Shown here one piece after another: positions 47,640 to 59,579 of a DNA stretch of 64,000 nt. The position numbers were made by a program, and so were the translations under genes. This DNA is from Oscarella lobularis (Eukaryota; Porifera; Homoscleromorpha; Homosclerophorida; Oscarellidae). Every line of letters begins with the position of its first letter. Position 1 is the first letter of the stretch. The stretch is from positions 3,303,747-3,367,746 of the forward strand of contig NC_089179.1 of the NCBI RefSeq assembly GCF_947507565.1, read 5' to 3'. A model generated the notes under the pieces. That model worked only from the letters and a program-made list of their open reading frames with translations. It was not told the DNA's origin and did not search any database.

Positions 47640-49400
47640 ACTGTCTAAAATTTATAAATGATTCCATCCAATGATCCGTACTTGGCCCGTTTTAGTGCTC
47701 ATTCGTTCGAAGACGACTTGTGTACACATACTTATTTTGTAGGACCCGAGAAATGTGAGAGCACCGGGTTCGTTGACTGGAAGTTCCGCGCAGTGGTCGG
47801 AGCGACGGTTAGAAGCCCGGTTATAATGCGTTTGATTCACGTAATTGAAGTGTCCCGGAGGTCAGGCAAAAACGAGTTTTCAGACTTTCTACAGCTCCTC
47901 CCCGTTTCGTACCTAAGAGAGATGAAGTACAGTGTACGATAAAAACTTGAAAAAAAACTTATTAACTGTCGCGGATTGTTTAAGTCGCGGAACGCTCCTC
48001 CCCTCCCGCGCCGTGGCCCTGCATCATACGTAGCTCTTTTCATATGACCGCGAAGACTTCCAACTCGACACTCAATATCCAAATGCGTCTCGCGCGTTTG
48101 GCACCTATGAGAGACCAGTCAGAAGTCTTTACAAGTACTAATTGGCTTGACGTCGTGTTCAAACTTAGACGCATTAGTTAGGGAAATTTACATCCAATCA
48201 TGTTGTACGTTTCTTGGACGATAAGGGAGAGGTGCTCTAACCAGAGATAATATTATCTCTGCTCTAACCTTCCCCTTATTGGTCCAATAATTCATGATGT
48301 TATCATGAGTGACAGAGACCGGGCTCCACGGTTTTTTTTTCCGCGAAATATCAACGGGGATAAGGTTGGGTGCAGCCACATACAGTTTCAGAAAGAATGA
48401 AAATTCTTCTCTGTTTATAATCAACTGAAGCAGTGCGTGTCAACCAATACACCGCCAAGATATAGGTCCCATTCAGGCGACAATCCAAAAGAAAAGTATA
48501 CTTGCTCTATAAAATGGCTTGGAACTAGGAATGCGTATTTACTAAAGTCACTCGTCTACCTCTCTTAGAGTAGCGCATGCCTGAAGTACGACAGTCCATT
48601 GCGGTGCTAAATCTTCGTGTTGCGGCGTTCGTACATTACTCTTACGAAGTTGAATGCTCGAGACCGATGACAATCGACGGCGTCGTGCACATTCGCACTA
48701 AATAAGTTTTCCACTGTCTCCGCATCGTCAAACCGAACGTTTCTGTAAAAATGTTCCGTCTGAATTAATAAATGTAGCCGTTCGTTTCGGAAACTGTCGC
48801 GATCACGGAACAGGCAAAAACTGATTAAACTCGAGTTTACTGTGGCAATATCATTTTCCTCGTTATGACGTCATTGTTTCCAAACGATCGACTGAAAGAC
48901 GCAGCAGATAAAACAGCTTGTTTAGCAAGAGCAACTTTTGCTTGAAGGCATATGGCGAAGGCTATGTCCCACCGAATCTTACTGGATAGAAGAGTACGTC
49001 GCGTCTCGCGGCCTCGAATTTCTTGCACAAAAGTCCAAAAATAGACGGAATCTTGTCGGAGCGAAGAGATTTTCAACAGCCATCGTTCTAAAGTCAAATG
49101 GGGACCCCGTTCGTTCTGAAGACTCGACGCGCGAGAGAGACTTCAGGACCGAGGTCGTGGCAATGCATTGAGGCCAGGAGAGGCTCCGAGCATGAGATTC
49201 CATTCAACAATTTAGCGTTCATTTGTTTGGGGGGCCCCCGGTACCTCTGCTTACACGTTAGAGGTTGCCTTATAATGACGACCGACCGATCCAAACACTG
49301 TGGACACAAATAGGCGCTTGTAAACAGCATTTGTGGCGAGCAAATTTTGTTACAGAGGGTCCCGGACATGCGGCCCGGATAACGACTTCAGAATTTTTTA
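47640..49400. repeat. 3'-flank segmental repeat of the lectin-RTK array, copy 1
   Basis: Non-coding sequence matching 59580-61470 in several long blocks: CATTCGTTCGAAGACGAC, GACTTCCAACTCGACACTCAA, ATTCATGATGTTATCATGAG and CTCGTTATGACGTCATTG. A third partial copy occupies 63590-64000. A 20-bp palindrome CAGAGATAATATTATCTCTG at 48242-48261, flanked by direct TGCTCTAACC repeats, is present only in this copy. It lies 3' of the large lectin RTK gene. 49400-49766 holds nothing else recognisable. Confidence 0.8.
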
Positions 49401-49766
49401 CTTGCGAGTTTATGCGTCGCGATCAATAACCACGTTCGGTATCATTTGTACGTGACGGTGTGACAATGACTAGAACACTGAAACTCAAAGCGACTGTACT
49501 AAAAATTCAGCTAGCAGATTTTCTAAAATGACATCAGCGGCCTAAATAACTAACAACAAGAACTGAATGAAAGACCTAAGAGTTTCGCTAATAATTCTTT
49601 GTCTATGTGAAAGAACCTAAGAGCTATTGCAGCTAAAGGGAAAACTAGACACACTGCATAGCACAACGATCTAAGTTATCCTAAAGCGCATCATATGAAG
49701 CAGAAGTCACCGACTCATCGTGACAATAGTATACACCGGTGTAAACGGTAGTTTGTCACATGTTAC

Positions 49767-52700
49767 CTATATGTCCTGCATGTCGCCGGCGGATGTCGTA
49801 CCGGCATTCGCAGCCTCCGAAGTCACTCCACGTGCTTCCGATTCCAATTCCCTCGTTTCCGTGCCCTCAATATCCATGTCCTCAATAGGATACAAAGGAG
49901 GTGCAGTATCAAGATTGATGTATTTGTTGGGGGTTTCTGCTTCAACAAGTTTTCCCAGCTTCTGCGAGAGAAGACTGAAAGCTGGGCGCGTTTTAGGATT
50001 AGCACGCCAACATTCGAACATCAGTTTGTACCTGAAAGAATAACACTGATGAATCGCTAATTCATAAACAAAAAGGCAAAGAACTCACAGTTCTTCAGAA
50101 CAGTTTTCGGGGCAATCTAGACGGTTGCCTTTGAGTAGATACGACTGAAGATCCTTACTCACAATGCACGGGTAAGGAAAATCGCCTACAAAAAATCTTG
50201 GAAATTTTAGGAAAATTAAACAACATTCTTACTTACCTAAGGTGAATATTTCCCAAACAACAACTCCAAAAGACCACCTAAAAATTAAAACACACGAAGA
50301 ATATCCAGCTAGTCTGCGTGAAAATAAATTTAGCTTTACACGTCGCTTTTCTCGGTGAAGAGACGGCGAGTAATAGCTTCGATGGACATCCATCGCAGTG
50401 GGAGACGCCTTGCAGACTTTTGACTGTATTGGCCGTCTTCGGAGACGGCTCTTGTCAGTCCGAAGTCGGAAACTTTGAGTAGTTCGTTCTCGCAGACGAG
50501 CACGTTCCTGCAGGCCAAATCGCGATGGACCAAACCCTTTCCACTCAAATAACCCTGCCAGGTCAAAATTTACAGCAACTAAAGTAAGCGGCTTGTTCTA
50601 TACCATTCCCGATGCAATTTGCCAGGCAAATAACAGGAGATTGGAAGTCGTAAAGTTAAACGCCATATTCTTATCATGCTTGTCGACATCTTCAGCCTTG
50701 TCTGAAATACTTTCCTTCTCCTTCTCCTCATCTTCATTCTGCTTCCTTCTTTCTTCAGAATCGGGAGACGGCTATACACAGCAAAATAACATTTTCCCAA
50801 GAATAGCTTGAGCACTTGCCTCCGAGTCGACACTGTTCAATACAGAGCGACGTCTATCCGACTGAAAAAACGAGTAAGATAATTAAATAAAATTCCTGTT
50901 TACTTCGATACATACTCTGGCATGTCTTCCTCTCGCAAGGTAGTTAAGTAGATCGCCGTGACAGCAGTATTCCACAATCAAGCACAACGGCTGGCTTCTC
51001 GTTATGCACGCAACCATACTCACGATATGTTGATGCCGCCCGACTCGTTTCATTAGATTGATTTCTTCCAAAAACTCATCCTCAATCTGAAGTTTTCCTT
51101 TAGAGTAAAAAGAAGGAATGAGAGAAGGCTTGGGGTACCTAGCTGCATTCTGACCCTTGTGCATTTTACATGCGACAAACGCCTTGTTACTTGTTCGATG
51201 TCGCATTCTCTTCCAATGCGAAGAAGGCCTATGCAAGAGCTGTGCTTTATGCACGACTCCGAAAAGACCTTCGCCTATCTTTTCCAGAAGCATCACGTCG
51301 TCGTGATTGATTTCCCATTCATCGGGTCTCTTGCGGGAATGGGGCGGGGGCGCAGGCGAACTCAGAGACTCCGCTGAGCGATATTCGCCACTGTTGAAGC
51401 GGGCGTAGACAACGACGGCAATGACGATGACAAAGACAAAGAAAACGAACGAGCCGACAACCGACAAAATTATTGTGAGTTGTGAAAACTGCGAATCTGC
51501 AAGACAAGACAAGCGATGAGACGGACACCGAACTTTATTGCTGCTGATCAAACTCCGGCAGCGTGTAAGTCATACTGAGGATGAGGACAGGTTCTTACCT
51601 TGGCAGTGCGTCCCGTTGCCCGTAAAGGTATCGTTGCATTCGCACTGGTACGATCCAATAGTATTTCTGCACGTTGCGTAATCGTGGCAATTGTTATCCT
51701 CTTTCCTCTCGCATTCGTCGATGTCAACGCAGAGACTGCCGTTTCCAGTCCAGCCACTAGCACAAGTGCAATTATACGACCCGGCTGTATTGGTACAATT
51801 TGCGTTTGCATGACATTGGGCTGGTGTTTTACATTCATCGATATCAGTGCAAGGAGCATCATCATCTGTAGCCGATCCAGTTGATCGAGCTGCGTCTCTA
51901 GTCCAGCCGGGACGACACGTACACCGGAATGAGCCGTCCTCATTTTCACACCTTTCTAGAGAATGACACGGGTCACTCTCGCACTCGTCGATGTCAACGC
52001 AGAGACTTCCGTTTCCAGTCCAGCCGCTACTACAAGTGCAGATGTACGACCCGGCTGTGTTGTTGCAAGTGGCACGAGGATCGCAAGTATCGTTGCGTAG
52101 ACATTCGTCTACGTCAAAACAGTGACCAGTTCCGTTTCCCGACCATCCTTCAACACACCCGCATTCGTATGATCCAACTGTGTTTACGCAATGCTGATCC
52201 TTCTGGCGACAACGGTGACTTTCAACGTCTCTACATTCATCAGAATCTAAAGAAAATACACAGGAAAGACTAATTTGAGATCTATACTAACAGATCCGCG
52301 AGCTACCTTTGCATGAAAATCCGTCGCCTTCAAACCCTTGTATGCAAGTGCATTTATATGAAAATAAAGTATTTTCACACGTTGCGTTTTTGTGACAAGT
52401 ATGGGATTTATTCGAACATTCATCGAAATCTAAAAATAACGTATAGTGAATACGAGAGCTAAAACATAAGCGTTTTCCTACCCAAAATTGCTGGTCTTAC
52501 GCACACACTTTGCTTCTCTTCCACGCAATTAGCTTTTTTCCAAGAATTTCCCGTTGCAGCTACACAACTGTGCAAGATCCTCATCGAAGAACTTCGCTTT
52601 TCTGTCGCCCTCCAGTTGACATGCACAAGCGGAGAGCGATCAGCCCAAACGTAGACGCCTTCATTGTCAATGTCATTTAGACCGATCCAAGCCTCGTTTG

Positions 52701-55700
52701 CGCCGAGAAGATCAGAAAGGCCGCTCTGTTCTTGAACAGAATGAATGCTAGCGAGAGAGCCATTGCCTGCGCTGAACTGCTGGCATTGAGCCAAGGATTC
52801 CCGCCACGTCGCCAAAGCGACAATTCGTTTAAAGCACCGGTTGTCAATCTGCGTCCAATCACTCGGACACATGTAGACATCTAAAAAGAATCACCAAAAA
52901 TAGAATCCATGTTACAAGAAGACGTGGTACACTGACTGTTTATAGATGCGGAATTCAATTGTACACTTGAGTCACTCAATGCCTCTAGATAAAAAAAAGT
53001 CGCTCAAACCTGGTAGAGACGAAAAACTCACTTTTGCAGATGTATCCAGCTTCGGTAGCGCAGTTTGAAACGGACCAAGTGAAGTCGAGTCCGTCGAATG
53101 CAAATGCAACGCATGCACCATTCTGGTACTTCGGCTCATACTTCGCCCACCGCGTAAAAGTGACGGGTAAGCCGTAAAGCCACGCGAACGCGCTCGACGT
53201 ATTGCTGTAAACCAATCCAATCCAATAGATAGGTCCTGCTAACGATGACGTTTCTTTGGCGACGAAGGCGTTCTCGTGAATGCTGCTTATTGAAACGAGT
53301 TCCGCCCCACGGCTTTTACACTTTTGAACTGCTAGAATTTGTGAACGCGGCTTATCGTCATTTTTAGACAAATAATAGCAGGCGTCTTTGAAATAAAGCT
53401 CATCCTTTTGACACCGACGATGAATAGGCGCTTTACGTCGGCGCACTCTGTTGCTAAAATCAACTAGAAAACCAAAAAGAAAACAGGTATTTGAAGAAAG
53501 TGAAGTCGTTGCTATAGTTTACCAAGAGCACGTTTGCATAATCTTTTTAATTTGAGGTGTACGCAGTCGACCGTCTTCCAGTAGCCAGTGCGAGAATCGA
53601 TAGCAACGCACTCACGACTACTGCTAAAACGCGGTTCTCCACTCGCCCACAGAGCATACCTGCACACGCTTATGTTACATAAACAGTTTCACAGCGTAAC
53701 TATGCGTACGTCATTGGATCTCCATTGAGCCAGTGGAAATCATCAGACTTCCTCCTTGGAGTCATTCCAATCCAGACGTCGATATGTGCGTACGCGAGAA
53801 GAGACAATACAAAAGCCTGTTCGTGAGGATTGCTAATGCTGACAAGGCTCTGGGAGCTGCATCCCTTATCCCACTCAGTGTCATCAAAGTCGTAAGACTT
53901 GATAGAAACGGTATAGCAATAGTCTTTGTAGAGGTACCACCCTCTGGGACAATCTAAATTAAATTCAATAATCAATCATTTATGGCGATGTCGTTTCCTT
54001 ACATTTGTTCTCTTTACAAGTCACTTCCGCTTCCTTGCTGCAGGATCGACTGCGCTCCTCTTCGCAATCTTTAGACCATGTTTCGTTTCCTTTGCAAGGT
54101 CCATAATACCTCAGAGAGTTGCTCGGCGAAGGAAGGCCTCTTCGCCTCGCCGTGACGGACACGGCATTTTCGTAGCCTAACAGACGACAGACGACATTCG
54201 CATCGTCTAAATACCATTCGTCGCCGCACACGACGCTCCACAATCCATTGAAATAGATTTCGACTCTTCCCTCGCTCTCACGCAAACCGTCGAGAAGTCG
54301 TACTTTCCCGTCATTGTTTTCACAAACGAGAAGGACACCACGACAGCGTTTATCTTGGAACTCTGTGAAAGTGCACTCGTCGAGTGAATTCACGTTTCGG
54401 GAACAGCTCATGGAAAATCCAGAAGTATCAAAATATGATTTGCGTCTTTTTCTATCATATCCTAAACTTCTGCACAAGTTATCAGAATCGATAGAACGAA
54501 CGTTGCACAGCTTTCTCCACGGGCGCCCAATTCGAATCTCGACGGCATCGCTCACAGTTTTTGAGAAACGTACGTCAATTGAGCCAACGTCACTGGCCTG
54601 ACAGGAATTGAATTCGCTAATATCAAACGTGAATCCGCGGTACTCAGTGTAACCCATATTTACGCAGGCTCCAGCCGTAATGGGACTGGCCTCGTGACCG
54701 TCCTTTGAGATGCAAAAGGGTGTCCATGCCTTCACGTCTAACCGGCGATTAGCTGCCACTCCCACGAGACGAGTAACCACAGACGCTAATTAAATAATTA
54801 AAAACATCTGCTTTTAGTGATCCGCGAGTCTTACGTTGGCTATTCGGTTGCTTGTGGCAGATGAATTCGTGCTGATCTAAACAGGAAACGGCTCTGCCAA
54901 ACTTGATCGCGACATCGTTCTCGACAACGACCGTGGCACATAGGGGACCTTTCAAGGGATCCCATCCAGAAGCATCTCTGCTAAAGGGCAAACCGTTGGA
55001 CCATCGATAGTTATACTGAGTATCTTTCGCTGCAGTAGGCGTGCGTATTAGACCCAAAAAGAGTTCTTTTCTTCCAAATCCGGGCCCCCGAAAATGCGCA
55101 ATTTTCCGGAGATAATCAACAAGATCCGATTCGTCTCCTTTGCTCCCGATAGAGAAGAGTGTCGCTCCTCGATTGAAGCACTCCGTTTCCGCGTCAAACC
55201 AATTCGACGACGCCGATGAAATCCAAAGACACGAAAAGCGGGAAGTGCACTCAAAAGGAAACGGACAGTCTAGAAATCATTTAGTACACAAAATGAATAT
55301 GAGATCTATATACTATCGACAAACCCTTGCACGCCGACAAGGTTTTTGTGCACGCCGTTGCTTCGTGACAGGTATCGACTTTGTTTAAACAAACTACAGA
55401 GGTAAATGAGGGTACAAAATCTATGATAATGAAAGTTACATTTACCGGAAAATGCTGGAATCACGCACACACTTTGCTTCTCCTCCACACAGTTGCTTGC
55501 TTTCCAATACCCTTCTCCATTCAAAGCTACACAGCTGTGCGAGATTTTCATCGAAGAATTTAGTTTTTCTGCCGCTCTCCAGTTGACATAGACAAGCGAA
55601 GAGCGATCAGCCCAAACGTAGACGCCTTCATTGTCAATGTCATTTAGGCCAATCCAAGCATCGTTCGTTCCGAGCAAATTAGAAAGAGCGCTCTGTTCTT

Positions 55701-58657
55701 GAACAGAACGAATGCTAGCGAGAGAGCCACTGTTAAGGCTCGATTCGCAGTTAGCCAGAGACTTCCGCCACGTCTTAAAAGCGTTATTTCGTTTGAAACA
55801 CCGGTCGCCAACCTTCAACCATCCACTTGGACACATGTAGACATCTAAAAACAACCACCAAAAATAGGATCCAAGCTAGACGTCGGTATACACTGACAGT
55901 TTAAAGAAGACGTGGAATTCAGTTCTACACTTGAGTTATTCAACGCCCCTAGATAAACAAGTAGCCATCAAAACTTCCTTGAGCAGACGAAGCTCACTTT
56001 TGCAGATGTATCCAGCTTTCGTAGAGCAGTTTGAAACAGACCAAGTGAAATCGCGTCCGTCGAATCCAAACGTAACGCATTCGCCGTTCTGATACGTTGG
56101 CTCATACTTGGCCCACCGGGTGAAAGTGACGGGTGCGCCGTAAAGCCAGGTGAACCCACTCGACGTATTCTCGTAAACTAATCCAATCCAATAGATCGGT
56201 CCCGTCTTTGCTGACGTTTCCTTTGCAATGAAGGCGTTCTCGTGAATACTATTGATTGCTGAAAGTTGAGCCCCGCGGCTGTTGCATTTCTGATGAGCAA
56301 GCGCCTGCGACTTCGGCTTATCGTCGTCGTTGGACAAATAATAGCAGGCGTCTTTGAAATAAAGCTCGTCCTTTCGACACTGATGATGGAAAGGCGCTTT
56401 GTGTCGGCGCACGTTGTTGCTAAAATCAACTAGAACAGCGAAAGGTATATACACTAAAGAATGTACACAAATCGTTGCCATAGTTTACCGAGAGCTTTTT
56501 TACATAGTCTTTTTAACTGGCCTAAGCAGTCGACCGTCTTCCAATAGCCAGAGCGAGAGTCGATAACAACGCACTTACGAAGATGGCTAAAACTCGGTTC
56601 TCCACTCGCCCACAGAGCATACCTGCACACGCATGTTAGATAACCAGTTTCACTGCGTAACAATACGTACGTCATTCGATCTCCATTGACCCAGTGGAAT
56701 CCAGAATCCTTTCGCGTCAAGCCAATCCAGACGTCGACATCTGATTCCACGAGGAGAGACACTATGAAAGCCTGTTCGTGAGGACTGCTAATGCTGACAA
56801 GACTTTCGTAACTGCATCCCTTATTCCACTCCGTGTCATTAAAAGTGTACAAATTATTAGAAACGATATAGCAATAGTCGCCGTAGAGGTACCACCCACT
56901 AGGACAATCTAAATAAAGCGTTTAGTAATTGCATAATCAAAATGTCGCTTTATTTACACTCGTTCTCTTTGCAAGCGACTTCCGCTGCCTCGCAAGATTG
57001 ACTGAGCTCTTTTGCGCAATCATTCATGGTCGCTTCGTTTCCATGGCAACGTACATGATACATCGCGTTGACACGCGGCGAAAGAAGGCCTCGTCGCCTC
57101 GCCGAGACAGCCACGGCTTTCTTGTAGCCTAACTGACGACAGATGACATTCGAATTGTTAACAACCCATTTGTCGTTGCACACGCCGCTCCACGAGGAAG
57201 AGAACAAAACTTCGACTCTTCCCTCGCTCTCATGTAAACCATCGACGAGTCGTACTTTCCCGTTATGCCTGTTATGGACAGAACAGTACAAGGGAGAGCC
57301 GAAGGTGCTCGATGATCCTGAGTCTGTGAAAGTGCACTCTTCAATTTCGTGCGAAGAACAGGTCATGATAACATTATTTTCTGTACCCAAAGAGAAACGA
57401 CGATCGGTAAACAGACCATATCCCAAACTTCTATCATAGCTGGAAAAGATAAAAGAGGCGCTTATTTCTCTCCACAAGCCCCCAATTTGAAAGCTGACGA
57501 CCGCCAAATCTTCATCCAGAAGTACCCAATCTGAAAAAGGAAGCCGCCCACGTCCACCTTCGGTTGAGAGACGCACGAAAATTGAGTCTACGGCACTGAC
57601 ACGACAGGAAACGAATCCACTCCTACCCAATGCCGTGCAGTTGCCGGGATCAAACCAGTTTGATGTACAATTATTGTAGACACAAGTTGAAGACTTCGAT
57701 TTCAACGTCACGTCTAATACATCTTTGTAGCCCACTTTTTGGCAGGCATCAGCCGCTATGAGCCTGGCTTTGTCACTGCTCGTTGGCATGCAAACGGGTG
57801 TCCACGCGCCCATGTGAAACTTCTCGAGGTGCCCACGATAAGGAGTTACTCCCACGAGACGAATTGGAAAATCCACGAATGCTAATTAATTAAATAATTA
57901 ATTAATAAAATTTGCTTTTTGTGATGCGCGACTCTTACGTTGGCCCTTCGGGTGCTTCTGACAGATGTATCCGAGCGGGTCCGAACAGGAAATGGCTCTG
58001 CCCCACTCAATCACGCTACCGTTGGCGACAATCACCGTAGAACATACGGGATCTTTTGAATGACTCCATTCAGAGGCATCACTGCTGAAGGGCGAACCGT
58101 CTGACCATCGATAGTTATAGGTGTCTTCCTCTGTAGTAGGCGTGCGTATTAAACCCAAATAAAGTTCCCTTCTGCTTAATTTGGGCCACTGACATCGGAG
58201 GTAATCCTCAAGATTCGATACGTCTTCTTTGTTTCGAATAGAGAAGAGAGCGCCTCCGTGCTTGGAGCACTCTGTTTCTGCGTCAAACCAATTCGACGAC
58301 AACAATGAAATGAAGAGACCCAAAGAACGGGGCGTGCACGTAAAAGGAGGCGAGCAATCTAAAAATCATTGAGAACAATAATTCCGGTCAACAGATCAAG
58401 TCTACCTTCACAACGAGCTATCTCGCCGCTATCGGGTGCATTTGAGCCTCGCCCTTCAACGCCGGTAACGGCGACGACGACGAAAAAAATCCTTAACAAC
58501 GCCACGACTTGATGACTTTCGCGCTTCTTCAATGCACGGTCAACGGAGCTAATCGAACGCCCGCTGTCCGAGTAGCGATAGACAACGGCGAGTGCAATGA
58601 ACAAGGCGACAATAAATGCGCAAACAACAGACAAATGCGAAGGCAACATCGCATCCA
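49767..58657 (-). CDS. Receptor tyrosine kinase with C-type lectin, SRCR and EGF ectodomain
   Basis: I read one large gene. Exon 58406-58657 starts [15 protein letters not shown] and has two hydrophobic stretches. Module I: C-type lectin domain (CTLD) 57939-58358; SRCR-like repeats 56958-57881 ([21 protein letters not shown]); CTLDs ending near 56480, 55990 and 55440. Module II repeats the order: CTLD 54800-55260, SRCRs 53980-54780, CTLDs near 53530-53960, 53030-53450 and 52490-52872. About six EGF repeats follow, several calcium-binding (DIDECE ... NTAGSYNC), at 51600-52440, then a transmembrane segment (about 51430-51490). The kinase has [25 protein letters not shown] and RWMSIEAI, plus an acidic kinase insert (EDEEKEKE) between the two lobes, as in FGFR/PDGFR-like split kinases. 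One intron (50772-50819) appears to use a GC donor. The tail is short, with YINLD. Whether modules I and II always share one transcript is an inference. Confidence 0.8.
50772..50819 (-). other. Probable GC-AG intron in the kinase insert
   Basis: 48 bp, donor GCAAGT after GACTCGGAG and acceptor TATAG before CCGTCTCCCG. Retention would add an in-frame TAG at the intron's end and truncate the kinase. Splicing restores the acidic insert leading to [12 protein letters not shown]. The strong +3 to +6 donor match is typical of true GC-AG introns. Confidence 0.65.
55306..55400 (-). pseudogene. Relic EGF exon between lectin modules I and II
   Basis: On the coding strand [14 protein letters not shown] and then AC/CKG resemble the first half of the EGF exon found after module II (52300-52440, [16 protein letters not shown]). 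The second half and an acceptor are missing. This fits duplication of a block that included the first EGF exon, followed by decay. Confidence 0.5.
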
Positions 58658-58699
58658 TTTTCGCACCTGTGTGAGACAAGAGTGCAAGTTTAGATTCTG

Positions 58700-59202
58700 A
58701 TGATAATCAACTAAACGGCTCTACTTGTCTAAGGAAAGCTTCTAAATTGGTTAATTTGTCGCCTAATTTATGCGTCACCAGTCGAAGCGTTCGATTCGGA
58801 AGGTAATCTTGTGCCCAAATTATAAGGGATATAGGATAAACTTTGTGGTCTACTTTTCCACAAGCAAAGGAGAACCCATGCAAGACGACCTCCCTCCCAA
58901 CCCTTTTAGCTGCCGCTTCAGCTACATCCTTTTTTGCCATAACGGTTTAATTGAAATTAAGGAAAGCGCTAAAAGGGAGAGACGCAGCCAGATGCGTTTT
59001 TCATATCGCAAGGGGATGGAGCGGCTACTTTGATGCGTATACGCAGGAAAAAAATAAGCCGTACCTTCTGCACGAGATCCAGTCACAGATACGAGCGAAG
59101 GTAGTCCTCGTGACAACGATGACAACTCGGCGTAATAGACCTCGCCTATGGCACCTAAGAGAGACGAGAACCTAAGAAAGGAGCGACTCGCGCTATTTCG
59201 AA
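58700..59202. other. Intergenic, repeat-derived
   Basis: A minus-strand frame (58707-58940) ends in NRTLRLVTHKLGDKL. Its middle resembles the secreted-leader exon at 59444-59557 (NRTLPLATS), so it is probably a decayed copy of that exon and not a gene. 59090-59170 carries the CACGAGATCCAGT / GGCACCTAAGAGAGACGAGA words repeated at 63610-63730. Confidence 0.4.
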
Positions 59203-59557
59203 CTATTTAAATTTCAGCTTTATCATTATAATTAAAAGACTAGTATCATCCCAAAACGTTTCATCGTCCTTGCACCATCCCTCACCTTGCAGCGGACTGT
59301 TCGTAGGAAACGCGCACAATTCTCGGCCGGACGCATTCGGTCCATTAGCGACTATCAATTCGTTACTCGTCTTGACAAATATAGAAGGCTTTAAACAATA
59401 ACACTGTTCCAAAAGCCCTAAAGTATAATTGCGTTTGCCTCACTTCCACAGACGTCGCCAGAGGAAGAGTTCGATTTTGGAGCGAATCGTGTCCGCGAGA
59501 CGGCGAAACGACGGCGATAAGAGCGACGAAGACGCCGAGAAGCGAAAGAGGTAACAT
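59203..59557 (-). CDS. Short predicted secreted protein, two exons, unknown
   Basis: Exons 59444-59557 and 59203-59370 with a 73-bp GT-AG intron in phase 0, about 93 residues. It begins MLPLSLLGVFVALIAVVSPS, a good signal peptide, then HDSLQNRTLPLATSVE with an N-glycosylation sequon. Exon 2 has NGPNASGRELCAFPT, GWCKDD and a hydrophobic end (SLLIIMIKLKF). I recognise no domain. Its position 5' of the large RTK and the similarity of its leader region to other leaders in this array suggest the stranded first exons of another RTK copy; a real small gene is also possible. Confidence 0.4.
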
Positions 59558-59579
59558 TCGTGAGAAGAAGCGGAAGTGG

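Noticed and set aside
58707-58940. 77-codon minus-strand frame
   Set aside because: Its middle resembles the leader exon at 59444-59557 and the rest is unsupported; more likely a decayed exon copy than a gene.
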